Shown here: piece by piece, positions 1 to 8,114 of the stretch | Position numbering within the stretch: position 1 is the stretch's first letter | Layout of the letters: every line of letters starts with the position of its first letter | Assembly: GCA_022821965.1 (NCBI GenBank) | Contig: JAJECN010000055.1 | Location: forward strand, 1 to 64,000 | Origin: Candidatus Poribacteria bacterium | Lineage (GTDB): Bacteria > Poribacteria > WGA-4E > WGA-3G | Reading direction: 5' to 3' | DNA length: 64,000 nucleotides | Notes under the pieces: model-generated | Databases searched by the model: none | What the model saw: the letters and a program-made list of their open reading frames with translations, nothing else | Told to the model about the DNA's origin: nothing | Position numbers and translations under genes: made by a program

Positions 1-919
1 AATTTCCGAATCTTGGCATCCCAACATGTGTCAATTGCGTTTGAACACCGCTGTTTACATCAACTTTGAAGATCTGGTGCCGTTGCTTAACGACTTTTGT
101 ATAAAGGACTTCTTCTCCATTTGGTGATAGTTCCGGATACTGTGCTCTGGGACCGCCTTCCTCAACGAGTTGTTGGAGACCCGTGCCATCACGGTTTATA
201 ATATAGACTGTTCGCTTGTTTAGCCATGCTTCTGGCACCGGCTCTATACCTACCTTGTGATCTGGCGGGAATGGGTTTTTATTTCAAACAAATGCGAGTT
301 TATCCCCCGCAGCAGACCAAGATGGGTGACTTTGCCAAAACATTGCTTTCTTGGGTAGAAGTAGTCTTTGTTCTTGGCTGTGAACATTGACAAGCGTAAG
401 TCGACTACGTACATCGCAAACAATTTCTGTTCCATCTGGTGACCATGCTGGATCAGTACCATGCACAAACTGTTCTTTATCTTGTTCACCAAGCGTCGCT
501 ATGTAGGTATGAAATATGCCAGTCTTAAAATTTACTTGCTCGTAAGCGAACTGTTTTCCGTCAGGGGACCATGTCGGATTTCTTCTAATCTCTTTCGTCT
601 TGAATCTGAAAACGCGTCCGACATTGGAACCGTCTGGGTCCATCAGATAGAGGTCTCGTCTACCATCGCGATCGGAGATAAAAAGAATCTTCTCGCCCGT
701 TGGGGACCAAACAGCGGACAGATCCTGTGTGCGGTGCTGTGTTAGGTTCACCTGCTCACTTCCATCTGGGTTCATGCTGTAAACCTCGTAATTGCCATCA
801 CGTGTGGAGGTAAACAGGATTTTTTCGGTCGTCGGTGCTTTTGCGAAAAGCAGATGAACGCTTGCATTCAACGTCCACAGGATAGATAGGGCAAGAACTA
901 ACAACTGTATCCTTTTCAT
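1..919 (-). pseudogene. TolB-like secreted beta-propeller, nonsense-interrupted and cut by the window edge
   Basis: Most downstream of four tandem paralogues of a secreted TolB/PD40-type propeller. ATG at 919 opens a signal peptide (about residues 1-26, ending FAKAP), followed by PD40 blades of the type SxRDGNYEVYxMNPDG and SPTGEKILFISDRDG. The frame meets TGA at 284-286, exactly where the next copy has TGG (Trp in LAFVWNKNP). Beyond the stop the same frame stays open and matches the paralogue to base 1; about 27 C-terminal residues would lie outside the window. DNA similarity to the neighbour at 958-1971 is very high by eye, so the duplication is recent. This is probably a decaying copy, although a sequencing error at one base would give the same picture. 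The molecular role of this family in these bacteria is unknown. Confidence 0.8.
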
Positions 920-957
920 ATTGCATTCCTCGTAAACAACAGCGTCTGTCTCAAGGG

Positions 958-1971
958 CTATTGCTTTTTGACATCTCCCCATGTTGTTGTTAGGAGTTGC
1001 GGTTGTGGTGAAACAGGCAACCCATACACTGGGTCGAACCAATCCCCACCAAAATTTCCGAACCTTGGCATCCCAACATGTGTCAATTGCGTTTGAACAC
1101 CGCTGTTTATATCAACTTTGAAGATCTGGTGCTGTTGCTTAAGGACTTTTGTATAAAGGACTTCTTCTCCATTTGGTGATAGTTCCGGATACTGTGCCTT
1201 GGGACCGGCTTCATCAACAAGCTGTTGGAGACCGGTGCCGTCACGGTTTATAACATAGACCGTTTGCTTGTTTAGCCATACTTCTGGCACCGGTTCTATA
1301 CCTAACTTGTGATCTGGTGGTAATGGATTCTTATTCCAAACGAAGGCGAGTTTGTCCCCCGCAGCAGACCAAGATGGGTGGCTTTGCCAAAACATTGCTT
1401 TCTTGGGTAGAAGTAGTCTTTGCTTTTGTGTGCGAACATTGATAAGCGTAAGTCGACTACGTACCTTGCAAACAATTTCCTTTCCATTTGGTGACCATGC
1501 TGGATCAGTACCCTGCACAAGCTGTTCTTCATCTTGTTTACCAAGCGTCGCTATGTAGGTATGAAATATGCGAGTATCAAAATTTCCTTGATCGTAAGCG
1601 ATCCTTTTTCCGTCAGGGGACCAGGTCGGATTTCTTCTAATCTCCTTTGTTTTGAACTTGAAGACGCGTCGGACATTGGAACCGTCGGCATCCATCAGAT
1701 ATAGATCTCGCTTCCCTCCACGATCGGAGATAAAAAGAATCTTCTCGCCGGTTGGGGACCAAACAGCGGACAGATCCTGTGCGCGGTGCTGTGTTAGGTT
1801 CACTTGTTCACTGCCGTCTGGGTTCATAATGTAAACCTCATAATTGCCATCTCGCGCTGAGGTAAACAGGATTTTAGCTGTTGTCGGTGCTTTTGCAAAG
1901 AGCGGATGAACGCTTAAGGTCAGCACTAACAGATTCAGCATAAGGAAACTTAACAATCGCGTCTCTTTCAT
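958..1971 (-). CDS. TolB/PD40-like secreted beta-propeller protein (copy 2)
   Basis: Intact 337-residue paralogue. I chose the ATG at 1971 because it directly precedes a signal peptide (MKETRLLSFLMLNLLVLTLS, cleavage near FAKAP); an upstream in-frame extension to 2055 has no signal-like character. PD40 (WD40-like) blades follow, with repeated (S/T)WSPxGK and SxRDGxxxxYxMNxDGS motifs as in TolB and the N-terminal propellers of DPP-type proteins. The C-terminus ends LLTTTWGDVKKQ, a tail shared with copies 3 and 4 and, in variant form, with unrelated secreted proteins here. It should be periplasmic or outside the cell. Its ligand cannot be told from sequence. Confidence 0.9.
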   Translation of the reverse strand: MKETRLLSFLMLNLLVLTLSVHPLFAKAPTTAKILFTSARDGNYEVYIMNPDGSEQVNLTQHRAQDLSAVWSPTGEKILFISDRGGKRDLYLMDADGSNVRRVFKFKTKEIRRNPTWSPDGKRIAYDQGNFDTRIFHTYIATLGKQDEEQLVQGTDPAWSPNGKEIVCKVRSRLTLINVRTQKQRLLLPKKAMFWQSHPSWSAAGDKLAFVWNKNPLPPDHKLGIEPVPEVWLNKQTVYVINRDGTGLQQLVDEAGPKAQYPELSPNGEEVLYTKVLKQQHQIFKVDINSGVQTQLTHVGMPRFGNFGGDWFDPVYGLPVSPQPQLLTTTWGDVKKQ

Positions 1972-2092
1972 ATAATGCCCTTCGTACGGGTAGGCGCAAG
2001 GTCTGGAGAAATTCTCAGAAACACCGGATTTAGTCTCGGAATAGACAAAATCCATTTCTTGTATTACACTGCAAAAACCCTATAGATTACGA

Positions 2093-3094
2093 TTATTCCT
2101 CTTTTACTTTTCCCCACATTGTTGTTAGCAAGTGTGGTTGTGGTGAAACTGACAACTCGTATGCCGGATCGAACCAATCTCCTCCATAATTCTGCCTAAT
2201 AGATGTCAACTGCGTCCGAATTTTACTGTTCACATCAACTTTGAAGATTTGTAGCTGCCCATCAATCTCCTGCGTATAAAGGACTTCGTCTCCACTTGGC
2301 GATAATTCGGGAGTCAGTGCCCTCGGACCATCTTCCGCTACAACCTGCTGTAGTTCGGTGCCGTCGCGGTTCACAATGTAGATTGTTGTTTTGTTTCTCC
2401 ATGCGTCTGGAAACGGCTCACCATCCGCGAGCGGCGGCAATGGATTCTTGTTCCAAGCAAAAGCAAGCTTATCACCCGCAGCTGACCAAGATGGAGAGGA
2501 TTGACTATTCATTACCTTCACTCGCACAGGAATTTTTTGCTCTTCTGTGTGGACGTTGATAAGTGCAAGTCGATTCTCTCCGATCGTTCCTACTGAACAG
2601 GCGATTTCGGTTCCATCCGGCGACCATGCAGGATAAAACCCACCCGTGAGAGGTTCCTCTTTTTGTTTTCCTAAGGTCGCAATGTGAATAATAAATGGGA
2701 GTCGTTCCCAATTCACGTGAGTGTAAGCGATCTGTTTACCATCGGGTGCCCACGTCGGATCAGCTCTATAAATAGCTTTCTTGAAGACGCGTCGGACATT
2801 GGTTCCATCAGCGTTCATCAGGTAAAGGTCTCGAATGCCATCTCGATCGGAAACGAAAAGAATCTTTTCACCCGTAGGTGACCAGACAGCGTCCCGATCC
2901 TGTGCGTGGTGTCGTGTCAAGTTCTTCTGTTCACTCCCATCTGGGTTCATGATGTAAACTTCTTGATTTCCATCTCGTGTGGAGGTGAACAGGATTTTCG
3001 GCGTTGTCGGTGCTTTTGCGAAAATCGGAGAAACGCTTGCATTCAGTACCAACGTGATAAGTATGGCAAAGGTTGACAATCGTATTGTTTTCAT
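2093..3094 (-). CDS. TolB/PD40-like secreted beta-propeller protein (copy 3)
   Basis: 333-residue member of the tandem family. ATG at 3094 (an in-frame GTG sits one codon upstream) is preceded by AAGGA about 8 bases away, followed by a signal peptide ending near FAKAP and PD40 blades. It is more diverged than copies 1 and 2 (no FKTKEIRR segment; shorter middle blade), so the array grew in more than one step. The tail reads LLTTMWGKVKEE. About 120 bases separate it from copy 2, which could be co-transcribed. Confidence 0.9.
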   Translation of the reverse strand: MKTIRLSTFAILITLVLNASVSPIFAKAPTTPKILFTSTRDGNQEVYIMNPDGSEQKNLTRHHAQDRDAVWSPTGEKILFVSDRDGIRDLYLMNADGTNVRRVFKKAIYRADPTWAPDGKQIAYTHVNWERLPFIIHIATLGKQKEEPLTGGFYPAWSPDGTEIACSVGTIGENRLALINVHTEEQKIPVRVKVMNSQSSPSWSAAGDKLAFAWNKNPLPPLADGEPFPDAWRNKTTIYIVNRDGTELQQVVAEDGPRALTPELSPSGDEVLYTQEIDGQLQIFKVDVNSKIRTQLTSIRQNYGGDWFDPAYELSVSPQPHLLTTMWGKVKEE

Positions 3095-3164
3095 CACAAC
3101 GTCCTTTATAAACGGTCTGGGCTGTTTATAATCTGAGGGCGGAGGGTAGGCACAATATCTGCCG

Positions 3165-4160
3165 CTACTTTTTCACGTCTCCCCACGTTGTTGTTAGCAG
3201 TTGGGGTTGTGGCTCTACAGGCAATGCGTATGCCGGATCGAACCAATCCCCGCCCGTATTCCACGCGGCGGTGTCCGTTATCTGCGTCCGAACCCGACTG
3301 TTTAAATCAAGTTTGAAGATTTGGAAGTCCCCGTTAATTTTTCGTGTATAGAGGACTTCGTTTCCGTCCGGCGATAGTGCTGGATACTGTGCGTAGGGTC
3401 CGGCTTCCTCAATAAGCTGCTGGAGTCCAGTGCCGTCTTGGTTGATGATGTAGATTGTTATTTTATCCTTCCATTCCGCGTGCACTTGCCTATCCGCGTC
3501 GGGAGGAGGCACCCGGTGTTTATTCCAAGAGAAGACGAGTTTGTCCCCTGCAGCAGACCAAGAAGGATCGCGTTGAAAAGATTCCACATTCTTGGGTAGG
3601 AGTTGTTTTTGCGCCCCAGTGCGGATATTGATTAATGTGAGTCGTTCCCGGAAAGAGCAGGCGATTTCTCTTCCATCCGGCGACCATGCAGGATAAGAAC
3701 CATTCACAAAGAATTCCGAGTCTTGTTCTCCAAGCGTCGCTATGTGAAGCGTGATCTTTAAACGACCCCAATCTACAGATTCATAAGCGAACTGTTTGCC
3801 ATCGGGGGACCACGTCGGGTCTGTTCTCCACTCTTCTGTTTTGAACTTGAAGACGCGCCGGACGTTAGAACCGTCCGGGTTCATTGTGTACAGGTCTCGC
3901 ACACCGCCACGATCGGAGACGAAAAGAATCTTTTCCCCCGTTGGTGACCAAACGGCTTGTTGATCATCTGCGCGATGCTGTGTTAGATTCACTTGTTCGC
4001 TGCCATCTGGGTTCATAATAAATACGTCGCGATTGCCATCACGTGTAGAGGTGAACAGGATTTTGGGGGTCGTCGGTGCTTTTGCGAAAAGCATCTGGAC
4101 GCTGGCATCCAGCACTAATAGAATGGATATGGCAAAAACTAACAATCGTATCGGTTTCAT
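3165..4160 (-). CDS. TolB/PD40-like secreted beta-propeller protein (copy 4)
   Basis: 331 residues, the first gene of the tandem array in transcription order. ATG at 4160, signal peptide MKPIRLLVFAISILLVLDAS..FAKAP, then PD40 blades and the tail LLTTTWGDVKK. Same domain order and length as copies 2 and 3. No enzymatic motif is visible; such propellers are usually ligand- or protein-binding modules. Confidence 0.9.
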   Translation of the reverse strand: MKPIRLLVFAISILLVLDASVQMLFAKAPTTPKILFTSTRDGNRDVFIMNPDGSEQVNLTQHRADDQQAVWSPTGEKILFVSDRGGVRDLYTMNPDGSNVRRVFKFKTEEWRTDPTWSPDGKQFAYESVDWGRLKITLHIATLGEQDSEFFVNGSYPAWSPDGREIACSFRERLTLINIRTGAQKQLLPKNVESFQRDPSWSAAGDKLVFSWNKHRVPPPDADRQVHAEWKDKITIYIINQDGTGLQQLIEEAGPYAQYPALSPDGNEVLYTRKINGDFQIFKLDLNSRVRTQITDTAAWNTGGDWFDPAYALPVEPQPQLLTTTWGDVKK

Positions 4161-4338
4161 AAAACGTAACCCAAGAGATCAAAATACGTTTCCATAATAT
4201 ATGTGGAGAAAGGGGTAATCGGTATTTTCCGGAATTCAGGTTATTATATCATAGATAACGGAGTTGAGCAAATTAAAGTTGACAGAATTGGTGTTTTCTG
4301 CTAAACTTAAAAAAAATCGGTTGTTTTGCACTTTTTTC

Positions 4339-4368
4339 TTGCAATTTATATGTGAAAAGTGCTATAAT
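4339..4368 (+). promoter_or_regulatory. sigma-70-type promoter
   Basis: TTGCAA (4339-4344), 18-bp spacer, TATAAT (4363-4368). Both boxes are close to consensus and point toward the secreted-protein gene at 4628. The implied start near 4375 gives an unusually long leader of about 250 nt. Confidence 0.6.
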
Positions 4369-4444
4369 TCATTTAAAGTGCATCTTATCGACTTTTCGGG
4401 GTGACGTATACTACCTCGCGAAGGATCAAAAAAGGAATCGCACC

Positions 4445-4515
4445 GCTGGCGAAAACCGTCATCGGTATCGGTTTACCGATGGAACGTCAGCCTTAAAATG
4501 CGTGATTAGCACGCA
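4445..4515 (+). promoter_or_regulatory. structured 5' leader RNA, riboswitch-like but unassigned
   Basis: Stem 1 pairs GCTGGCG (4445-4451) with CGTCAGC (4485-4491), seven pairs including one G-U. Nested in it, CATCGGTA (4460-4467) pairs perfectly with TACCGATG (4474-4481) over a 6-nt loop. A second hairpin pairs TGCGTG (4499-4504) with CACGCA (4510-4515). No known riboswitch class fits: the tip vaguely recalls the 3' part of a c-di-GMP-I aptamer, but the conserved GCAAAG core is absent. Confidence 0.4.
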
Positions 4516-4627
4516 GTACTGCTATCACCAAAAGTAAATTTGATGGGGCGATGGGATTTTGGGAAGCGCGCTTCTTGCTCAAAAACTCTGAACCTTGTGT
4601 ATATTTAAAGAAGGAGATTTCATAGCT

Positions 4628-5350
4628 ATGAAAAAATTCACAATCTTTATCACACTTGCTTGCGTTGTCATGATTTCGCCGATGGCATTCGCACAGAATT
4701 GGCAGCCGGCAGGTGATAATTGGATTGCAAAATGGTGGGGACTCGACCTCGTCACCAATACCGGTGGTTTTGACAAGTCTGCATTAATTGACTACCTTGC
4801 TGAAGGCAGCGGCGGTTTTATTTCAAACGCTTCCGTTTCCACACGCGACGGTGCTGGAAAAACAGCGAATGCTGTCGTGAACCTGCCAGATAACGGTGGC
4901 GCACTCGCTTGGTCGATTGTCGACATCAATACACAAGACCAGCTGAACATGTCCACAAGCCACGGTCTTGCTGATGGACGGCACATCACATGGCACGGTA
5001 TTATTGTCGTTATTACACCGGAGGCACAGACGGCGACAATGTACCCCGCACACGACGATCACGCCCAAATCTGGATTAACGGCGAGCAGGTGTATGATGA
5101 GTCCAGATGGACAGGCGGCGTTCGCGAAGTCCTAACACCGACAGAGGTTAATTTTAAGCAGGGCGAGAATTTCTTGCACTTCAAATGTGGTGAATCGGGC
5201 GGTGCGGATTACGTCAACCTCCGCTTTGATGCCGCTGATACCGACCTACTCATCGCCCCCACGTTGGATAACCAATTCTTGGATGTCCTGACACCGGTTG
5301 AACCGAAAGGTAAACTGGCGGTTCGGTGGGCGGATCTCAAGCGTCAGTAA
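4628..5350 (+). CDS. small secreted protein of unknown function with C-terminal W-A-D-L-K tail
   Basis: 240 residues starting at ATG 4628, with AAGGAG about 11 bases upstream. The signal peptide is MKKFTIFITLACVVMISPMA with cleavage after AFA. The mature part has a WKxGxDN-like opening (LPAGDNWIAKWW-type), a central segment with VTPEAQTATMYPAHDDHAQ and IWINGEQVYDESRW, and LHFKCGESGGADYVNLRFD near the end. The last segment resembles galactose-binding/PA14-like beta-sandwich modules (NGxxVY..RW, VxLRF), but I cannot assign a family. The C-terminus is KLAVRWADLKRQ, related to the WGxLK tails of other secreted proteins here. A terminator follows at 5369. Confidence 0.8.
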   Translation: MKKFTIFITLACVVMISPMAFAQNWQPAGDNWIAKWWGLDLVTNTGGFDKSALIDYLAEGSGGFISNASVSTRDGAGKTANAVVNLPDNGGALAWSIVDINTQDQLNMSTSHGLADGRHITWHGIIVVITPEAQTATMYPAHDDHAQIWINGEQVYDESRWTGGVREVLTPTEVNFKQGENFLHFKCGESGGADYVNLRFDAADTDLLIAPTLDNQFLDVLTPVEPKGKLAVRWADLKRQ

Positions 5351-5368
5351 TCTTTATTATTTAACAAG

Positions 5369-5399
5369 AAACCCGTGTCCGAATGGATGCGGGTTTTTT
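5369..5399 (+). terminator. rho-independent terminator
   Basis: AAACCCG (5369-5375) pairs with CGGGTTT (5390-5396), with further partial pairing inside and a run of six T from 5394. It lies 19 bases after the stop of the secreted-protein gene. Confidence 0.75.
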
Positions 5400-5440
5400 G
5401 TTGTCTACAGGGAACTGCGGTTGAAATCAGTAATTTGCGG

Positions 5441-5538
5441 ACGTGCGATAATGCACTTCGCATTTGGTCGAGTACGCCGCAAAATCGCACGACTACGAAC
5501 CTACCCGTTTGTAGTAGGGAAACCATTCATTGCACGTT
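5441..5538. repeat. MITE-like repeat, permuted copy A
   Basis: Two blocks (5441-5499 and 5507-5538) are nearly identical to the reverse complement of the element at 18493-18597, but in the opposite order. The first block holds the GTGCGATAATGCACTTCGCA core and the second begins TTTGTAGTAGGGAAACC. This suits the end of one unit joined head-to-tail to the beginning of another. There is no ORF. Confidence 0.7.
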
Positions 5539-5574
5539 GATTCCCATAGGAAGAGGGTGAGTTTTAGAATTATC

Positions 5575-7224
5575 CTACTCTTCCGGTTCGACAATCGTCA
5601 AAATCTGATTGGTGGGCATGTCTTCCAATTCCTGAAATGTCCCGCTTTGCCAGACGATGCTCACCTTCTTAACGTGCTGACTCTCGCCTAAGCCGAACAA
5701 CAGTCGCGTATCACTTCCCGATGCGTAGCTTGAACCACTCTTTACTTCCTTTATCTGTGTTGTGTCCTCTGTTGTAAGTGTGACCTTCGCTCCGATTCCG
5801 TCGCGATTGCTTCGCGTGCCGACCAGTTTAATGCTCAACCAGTTTTTCCGATTTCCACCGTCGTTCCGAAGCAGGACAGCGCGTTGATTGGAATTCATGA
5901 TGACGATATCCATATCGCCATCGTTGTCGTAGTCGGCAGTGGCGGCGGCTCTGCCAACGAATGCCTCGCCGAAATAGGTTCCAGCGGTTGCAGAAACATC
6001 GGTATAGGCGCCGTCGCCGTTGTTTTGAAACATCTGGTCGCGTTGGGCATAGGTTTCGTTGCCCGTCAAGATTTCAACGATATCCTGTGGGTTTCCGTTT
6101 GCGCAGAACATGTCGGGGTGTCCATCATTGTTGTAGTCCAGAAAGAGCGGACTGAAACCTACAAACGGCAGTGTCGGTTGTTCCAAGCCACTGTCGGCGG
6201 TCGTGTCCGTGAAGAAGAGTCCCTCCTCGTTCTTATAGAGGGTTGCCTTCTCCGAATTCGCGACGATCAGATCGAGCCATCCATCGCCATCATAATCGGC
6301 GCAGTCTACGCCCATAGAACCTTCAGCGACACCTCTATCGTCATATCCGACACCGATGAAAACGCTTTCGTCGGTGAAAGTGCTGTCTCCGTTGTTATGA
6401 TACAGGAAATTTCTGTTGGTATCGTTGGCGACGTAAATATCGGGGAGTCCATCCTTATTGTAATCCCATGCGACGGCTGCCATGCCCCTTCCTTCAACGG
6501 GATTTGACACGCCTGTCTTCCCCGCGATATTGGTGAAGGTGCCGTCGCCATTGTTTCGGTAAAGCACGTCGGGTGTTCCCTTGTAGCTGCGCGGATGCCC
6601 GTAACCAATAATACCTTTATAGGTTGATACCGGCATTGACAGTTCATACACGAGGTAATTGACGACGAAGATGTCCAGGTCACCATCGACATCGAAATCG
6701 AGATAGACAGCAGCGATACTCCAGAGGGTGTTATCAATACCCGCGGCTTCGGTAATGTCGGTAAAGGTGCCGTCTCCATTGTTTTGGTAGAGTCTGTCCT
6801 GCCTGAAGTTGGCTACGTAGAGGTCGAGATCACCGTCGTTGTCAATATCCCCTGTGGCTGCCGCCATCCCGTATCCTGTGTCGCCTGTCCCGGAAGTTTC
6901 GGTGACATCTGTAAAACGTCCATCGCCTTCATTTCGATAAAGGACGTTACCAAGGGTTTGCGGTTTCCCTTCGGGAACGTTACCACTCTGAAGAAAATAA
7001 AGGTCAACATTGCCATCGGTGTCGTAATCGAAGAAGACAACACCTGATCCCATCGTCTCAATGATGTGTTTGTGCTCGGTTGCGCCGCTGTTGTGTTTGA
7101 AGTGGATACCTGCTTCTTCGGTGACATCCACGAAGATAGGAGGTTGCGAGGCGGCACTACCTGCAGCTAGTAGAAAGAGTGAGAGGATCCGTAAAAACGA
7201 CTTTAGTTTCTGATTTATTCGCAT
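5575..7224 (-). CDS. secreted VCBS/FG-GAP propeller with C-terminal ASPIC/UnbV domain (CRTAC1-like)
   Basis: 549 residues. The signal peptide is MRINQKLKSFLRILSLFLLA with cleavage near AAS. After the opening FVDVTEEAGIHFKHNSGATE, integrin-like FG-GAP/VCBS blades carry calcium-binding DxDxDG..D loops (DYDTDGNVDLYF, DIDNDGDLDLYVANF, DYDNDGDMDIVIMN). The C-terminal ~85 residues are an ASPIC/UnbV domain (NWLSIKLVGTRSNRDGIGAKV, then YASGSDTRLLFGLG and VWQSGTFQEL). It should be an extracellular Ca-stabilised binding protein of unknown ligand. It is last in an operon with the FGE-like and TPR genes, 29 bases after the FGE-like stop; TPR plus ASPIC neighbours are common in Planctomycetes and Acidobacteria. 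Confidence 0.93.
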   Translation of the reverse strand: MRINQKLKSFLRILSLFLLAAGSAASQPPIFVDVTEEAGIHFKHNSGATEHKHIIETMGSGVVFFDYDTDGNVDLYFLQSGNVPEGKPQTLGNVLYRNEGDGRFTDVTETSGTGDTGYGMAAATGDIDNDGDLDLYVANFRQDRLYQNNGDGTFTDITEAAGIDNTLWSIAAVYLDFDVDGDLDIFVVNYLVYELSMPVSTYKGIIGYGHPRSYKGTPDVLYRNNGDGTFTNIAGKTGVSNPVEGRGMAAVAWDYNKDGLPDIYVANDTNRNFLYHNNGDSTFTDESVFIGVGYDDRGVAEGSMGVDCADYDGDGWLDLIVANSEKATLYKNEEGLFFTDTTADSGLEQPTLPFVGFSPLFLDYNNDGHPDMFCANGNPQDIVEILTGNETYAQRDQMFQNNGDGAYTDVSATAGTYFGEAFVGRAAATADYDNDGDMDIVIMNSNQRAVLLRNDGGNRKNWLSIKLVGTRSNRDGIGAKVTLTTEDTTQIKEVKSGSSYASGSDTRLLFGLGESQHVKKVSIVWQSGTFQELEDMPTNQILTIVEPEE

Positions 7225-7253
7225 TGTGTCACTGGGCGCGGTTTCAACAGTGC

Positions 7254-8114
7254 CTACTTGACGGTTTTTTCGGCGGTCTTTGCCAATCGGAAACCGACAA
7301 AGGAGGTTTTTAGGTTAGGATAGAGATAGAACCGAAACGTTGTGCTACATCGAGCGATCGTATCGATCCATGAACCGCCGCGGATAACGCGCCAGCTGCC
7401 GACAGCGGGTCCCGTCGGGTTCCTCTTGGGACGTTTTGTAGCGGTTTGTGAGGTGTGCCAATAATAGACATCGCTGTACCAATCAGCGGTCCATTCCCAA
7501 ACGTTGCCTGCCATATCCATTGCGCCGTAGTAGCTTTTACCTTTGGGGAAGCTTCCGACAGGGGCGAGACGGTTCTCGTAGCCATCATCCGTGGCAGCGG
7601 TGTTCGCATAAGGTTCTAAGGCGTTTCCCCAGGGCCATGTTCTGTTGGTATAACCGCGTGCAGCCTTCTCCCACTCCGCCTCTGTCGGAAGCCGCATGCC
7701 TTTCCAAATGGCATAAGCGTTTGCATCGTGCCATGACACACCGACAACGGGATGATTCGGAAACTTCTTTGCCCGTGCGGGCCAGTCGCCGATCTGTGGG
7801 AGATGTGTGAAATTTTCAGGTGTGTGTGGCGGCGTTTGTCCTGGAGAGGCTGTCTCTAATTGGTGCTGCCAAAATTCGTAGTACTCGGCGTTCGTGACCT
7901 CATATTTGCTGATGTAATAGGCGTTGAGGTAGACCTTGTGCATCGGTTTTTCATCAGCGGCGCGGGTATCGCTGCCCATCGTGAAGGTGCCTGCAGAGAC
8001 TAATATGAGTTCCTCTGTGTCCTGCGCGGATGCCCCGAAATGGATGCCGACACTTAAAAACAGGATGATGATGCCGAAATGCTTACTTCTTCTGTTCGGA
8101 TAAAAGGTATTCAT
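7254..8114 (-). CDS. formylglycine-generating-enzyme-like (SUMF1/EgtB-type) secreted protein
   Basis: 286 residues from ATG 8114, chosen because it begins a signal peptide (MNTFYPNRRSKHFGIIILFL, cleavage near GASAQ); an open extension to 8264 lies wholly inside the upstream gene. FGE-sulfatase domain landmarks in order: GTFTMGSD, YYISKYEVTNAEY, HPVVGVSWHDANAYAIW, RLPTEAEWEKAARG, GAMDMAGNVWEWTADWY, RVIRGGSW and GFRLAK. The paired catalytic cysteines of true FGE are not both present: ARCS is there, but the terminal GFRCA is GFRLA. It is therefore probably a binding or non-FGE member rather than the activator of the sulfatase 5 kb away. It overlaps the TPR gene by 32 bases, suggesting translational coupling. 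Confidence 0.9.
   Translation of the reverse strand: MNTFYPNRRSKHFGIIILFLSVGIHFGASAQDTEELILVSAGTFTMGSDTRAADEKPMHKVYLNAYYISKYEVTNAEYYEFWQHQLETASPGQTPPHTPENFTHLPQIGDWPARAKKFPNHPVVGVSWHDANAYAIWKGMRLPTEAEWEKAARGYTNRTWPWGNALEPYANTAATDDGYENRLAPVGSFPKGKSYYGAMDMAGNVWEWTADWYSDVYYWHTSQTATKRPKRNPTGPAVGSWRVIRGGSWIDTIARCSTTFRFYLYPNLKTSFVGFRLAKTAEKTVK

Larger units (their letters stand above)
4161..4627 (+). other. 467-bp gene-free region with promoter and structured leader
   Basis: Divergent region between copy 4 of the propeller array and the small secreted protein gene. The left part (about 4200-4340) is AT-rich without recognisable elements. A sigma-70-like promoter lies at 4339-4368, then a roughly 250-base transcribed leader with three hairpins at 4445-4515. 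A perfect 12-base palindrome (GAAGCGCGCTTC) lies just after 4560, and an AAGGAG ribosome site near 4610. Confidence 0.6.

Noticed and set aside
284-286. In-frame TGA in the first TolB-like copy as a selenocysteine codon, since selB and tRNA-Sec are present
   Set aside because: The paralogue has Trp (TGG), not Cys, at this site, and no SECIS-like hairpin was evident after it. A nonsense mutation or base error is simpler.
4460-4481. c-di-GMP-I riboswitch at the leader hairpin
   Set aside because: Only the TACCGATG stem resembles that class; the conserved aptamer core and tetraloop-receptor parts are missing.
5884-6507. 207-codon plus-strand open frame
   Set aside because: Antisense to the VCBS-ASPIC gene; repeated DxDxDG codons make long antisense frames, and composition is unlike protein.
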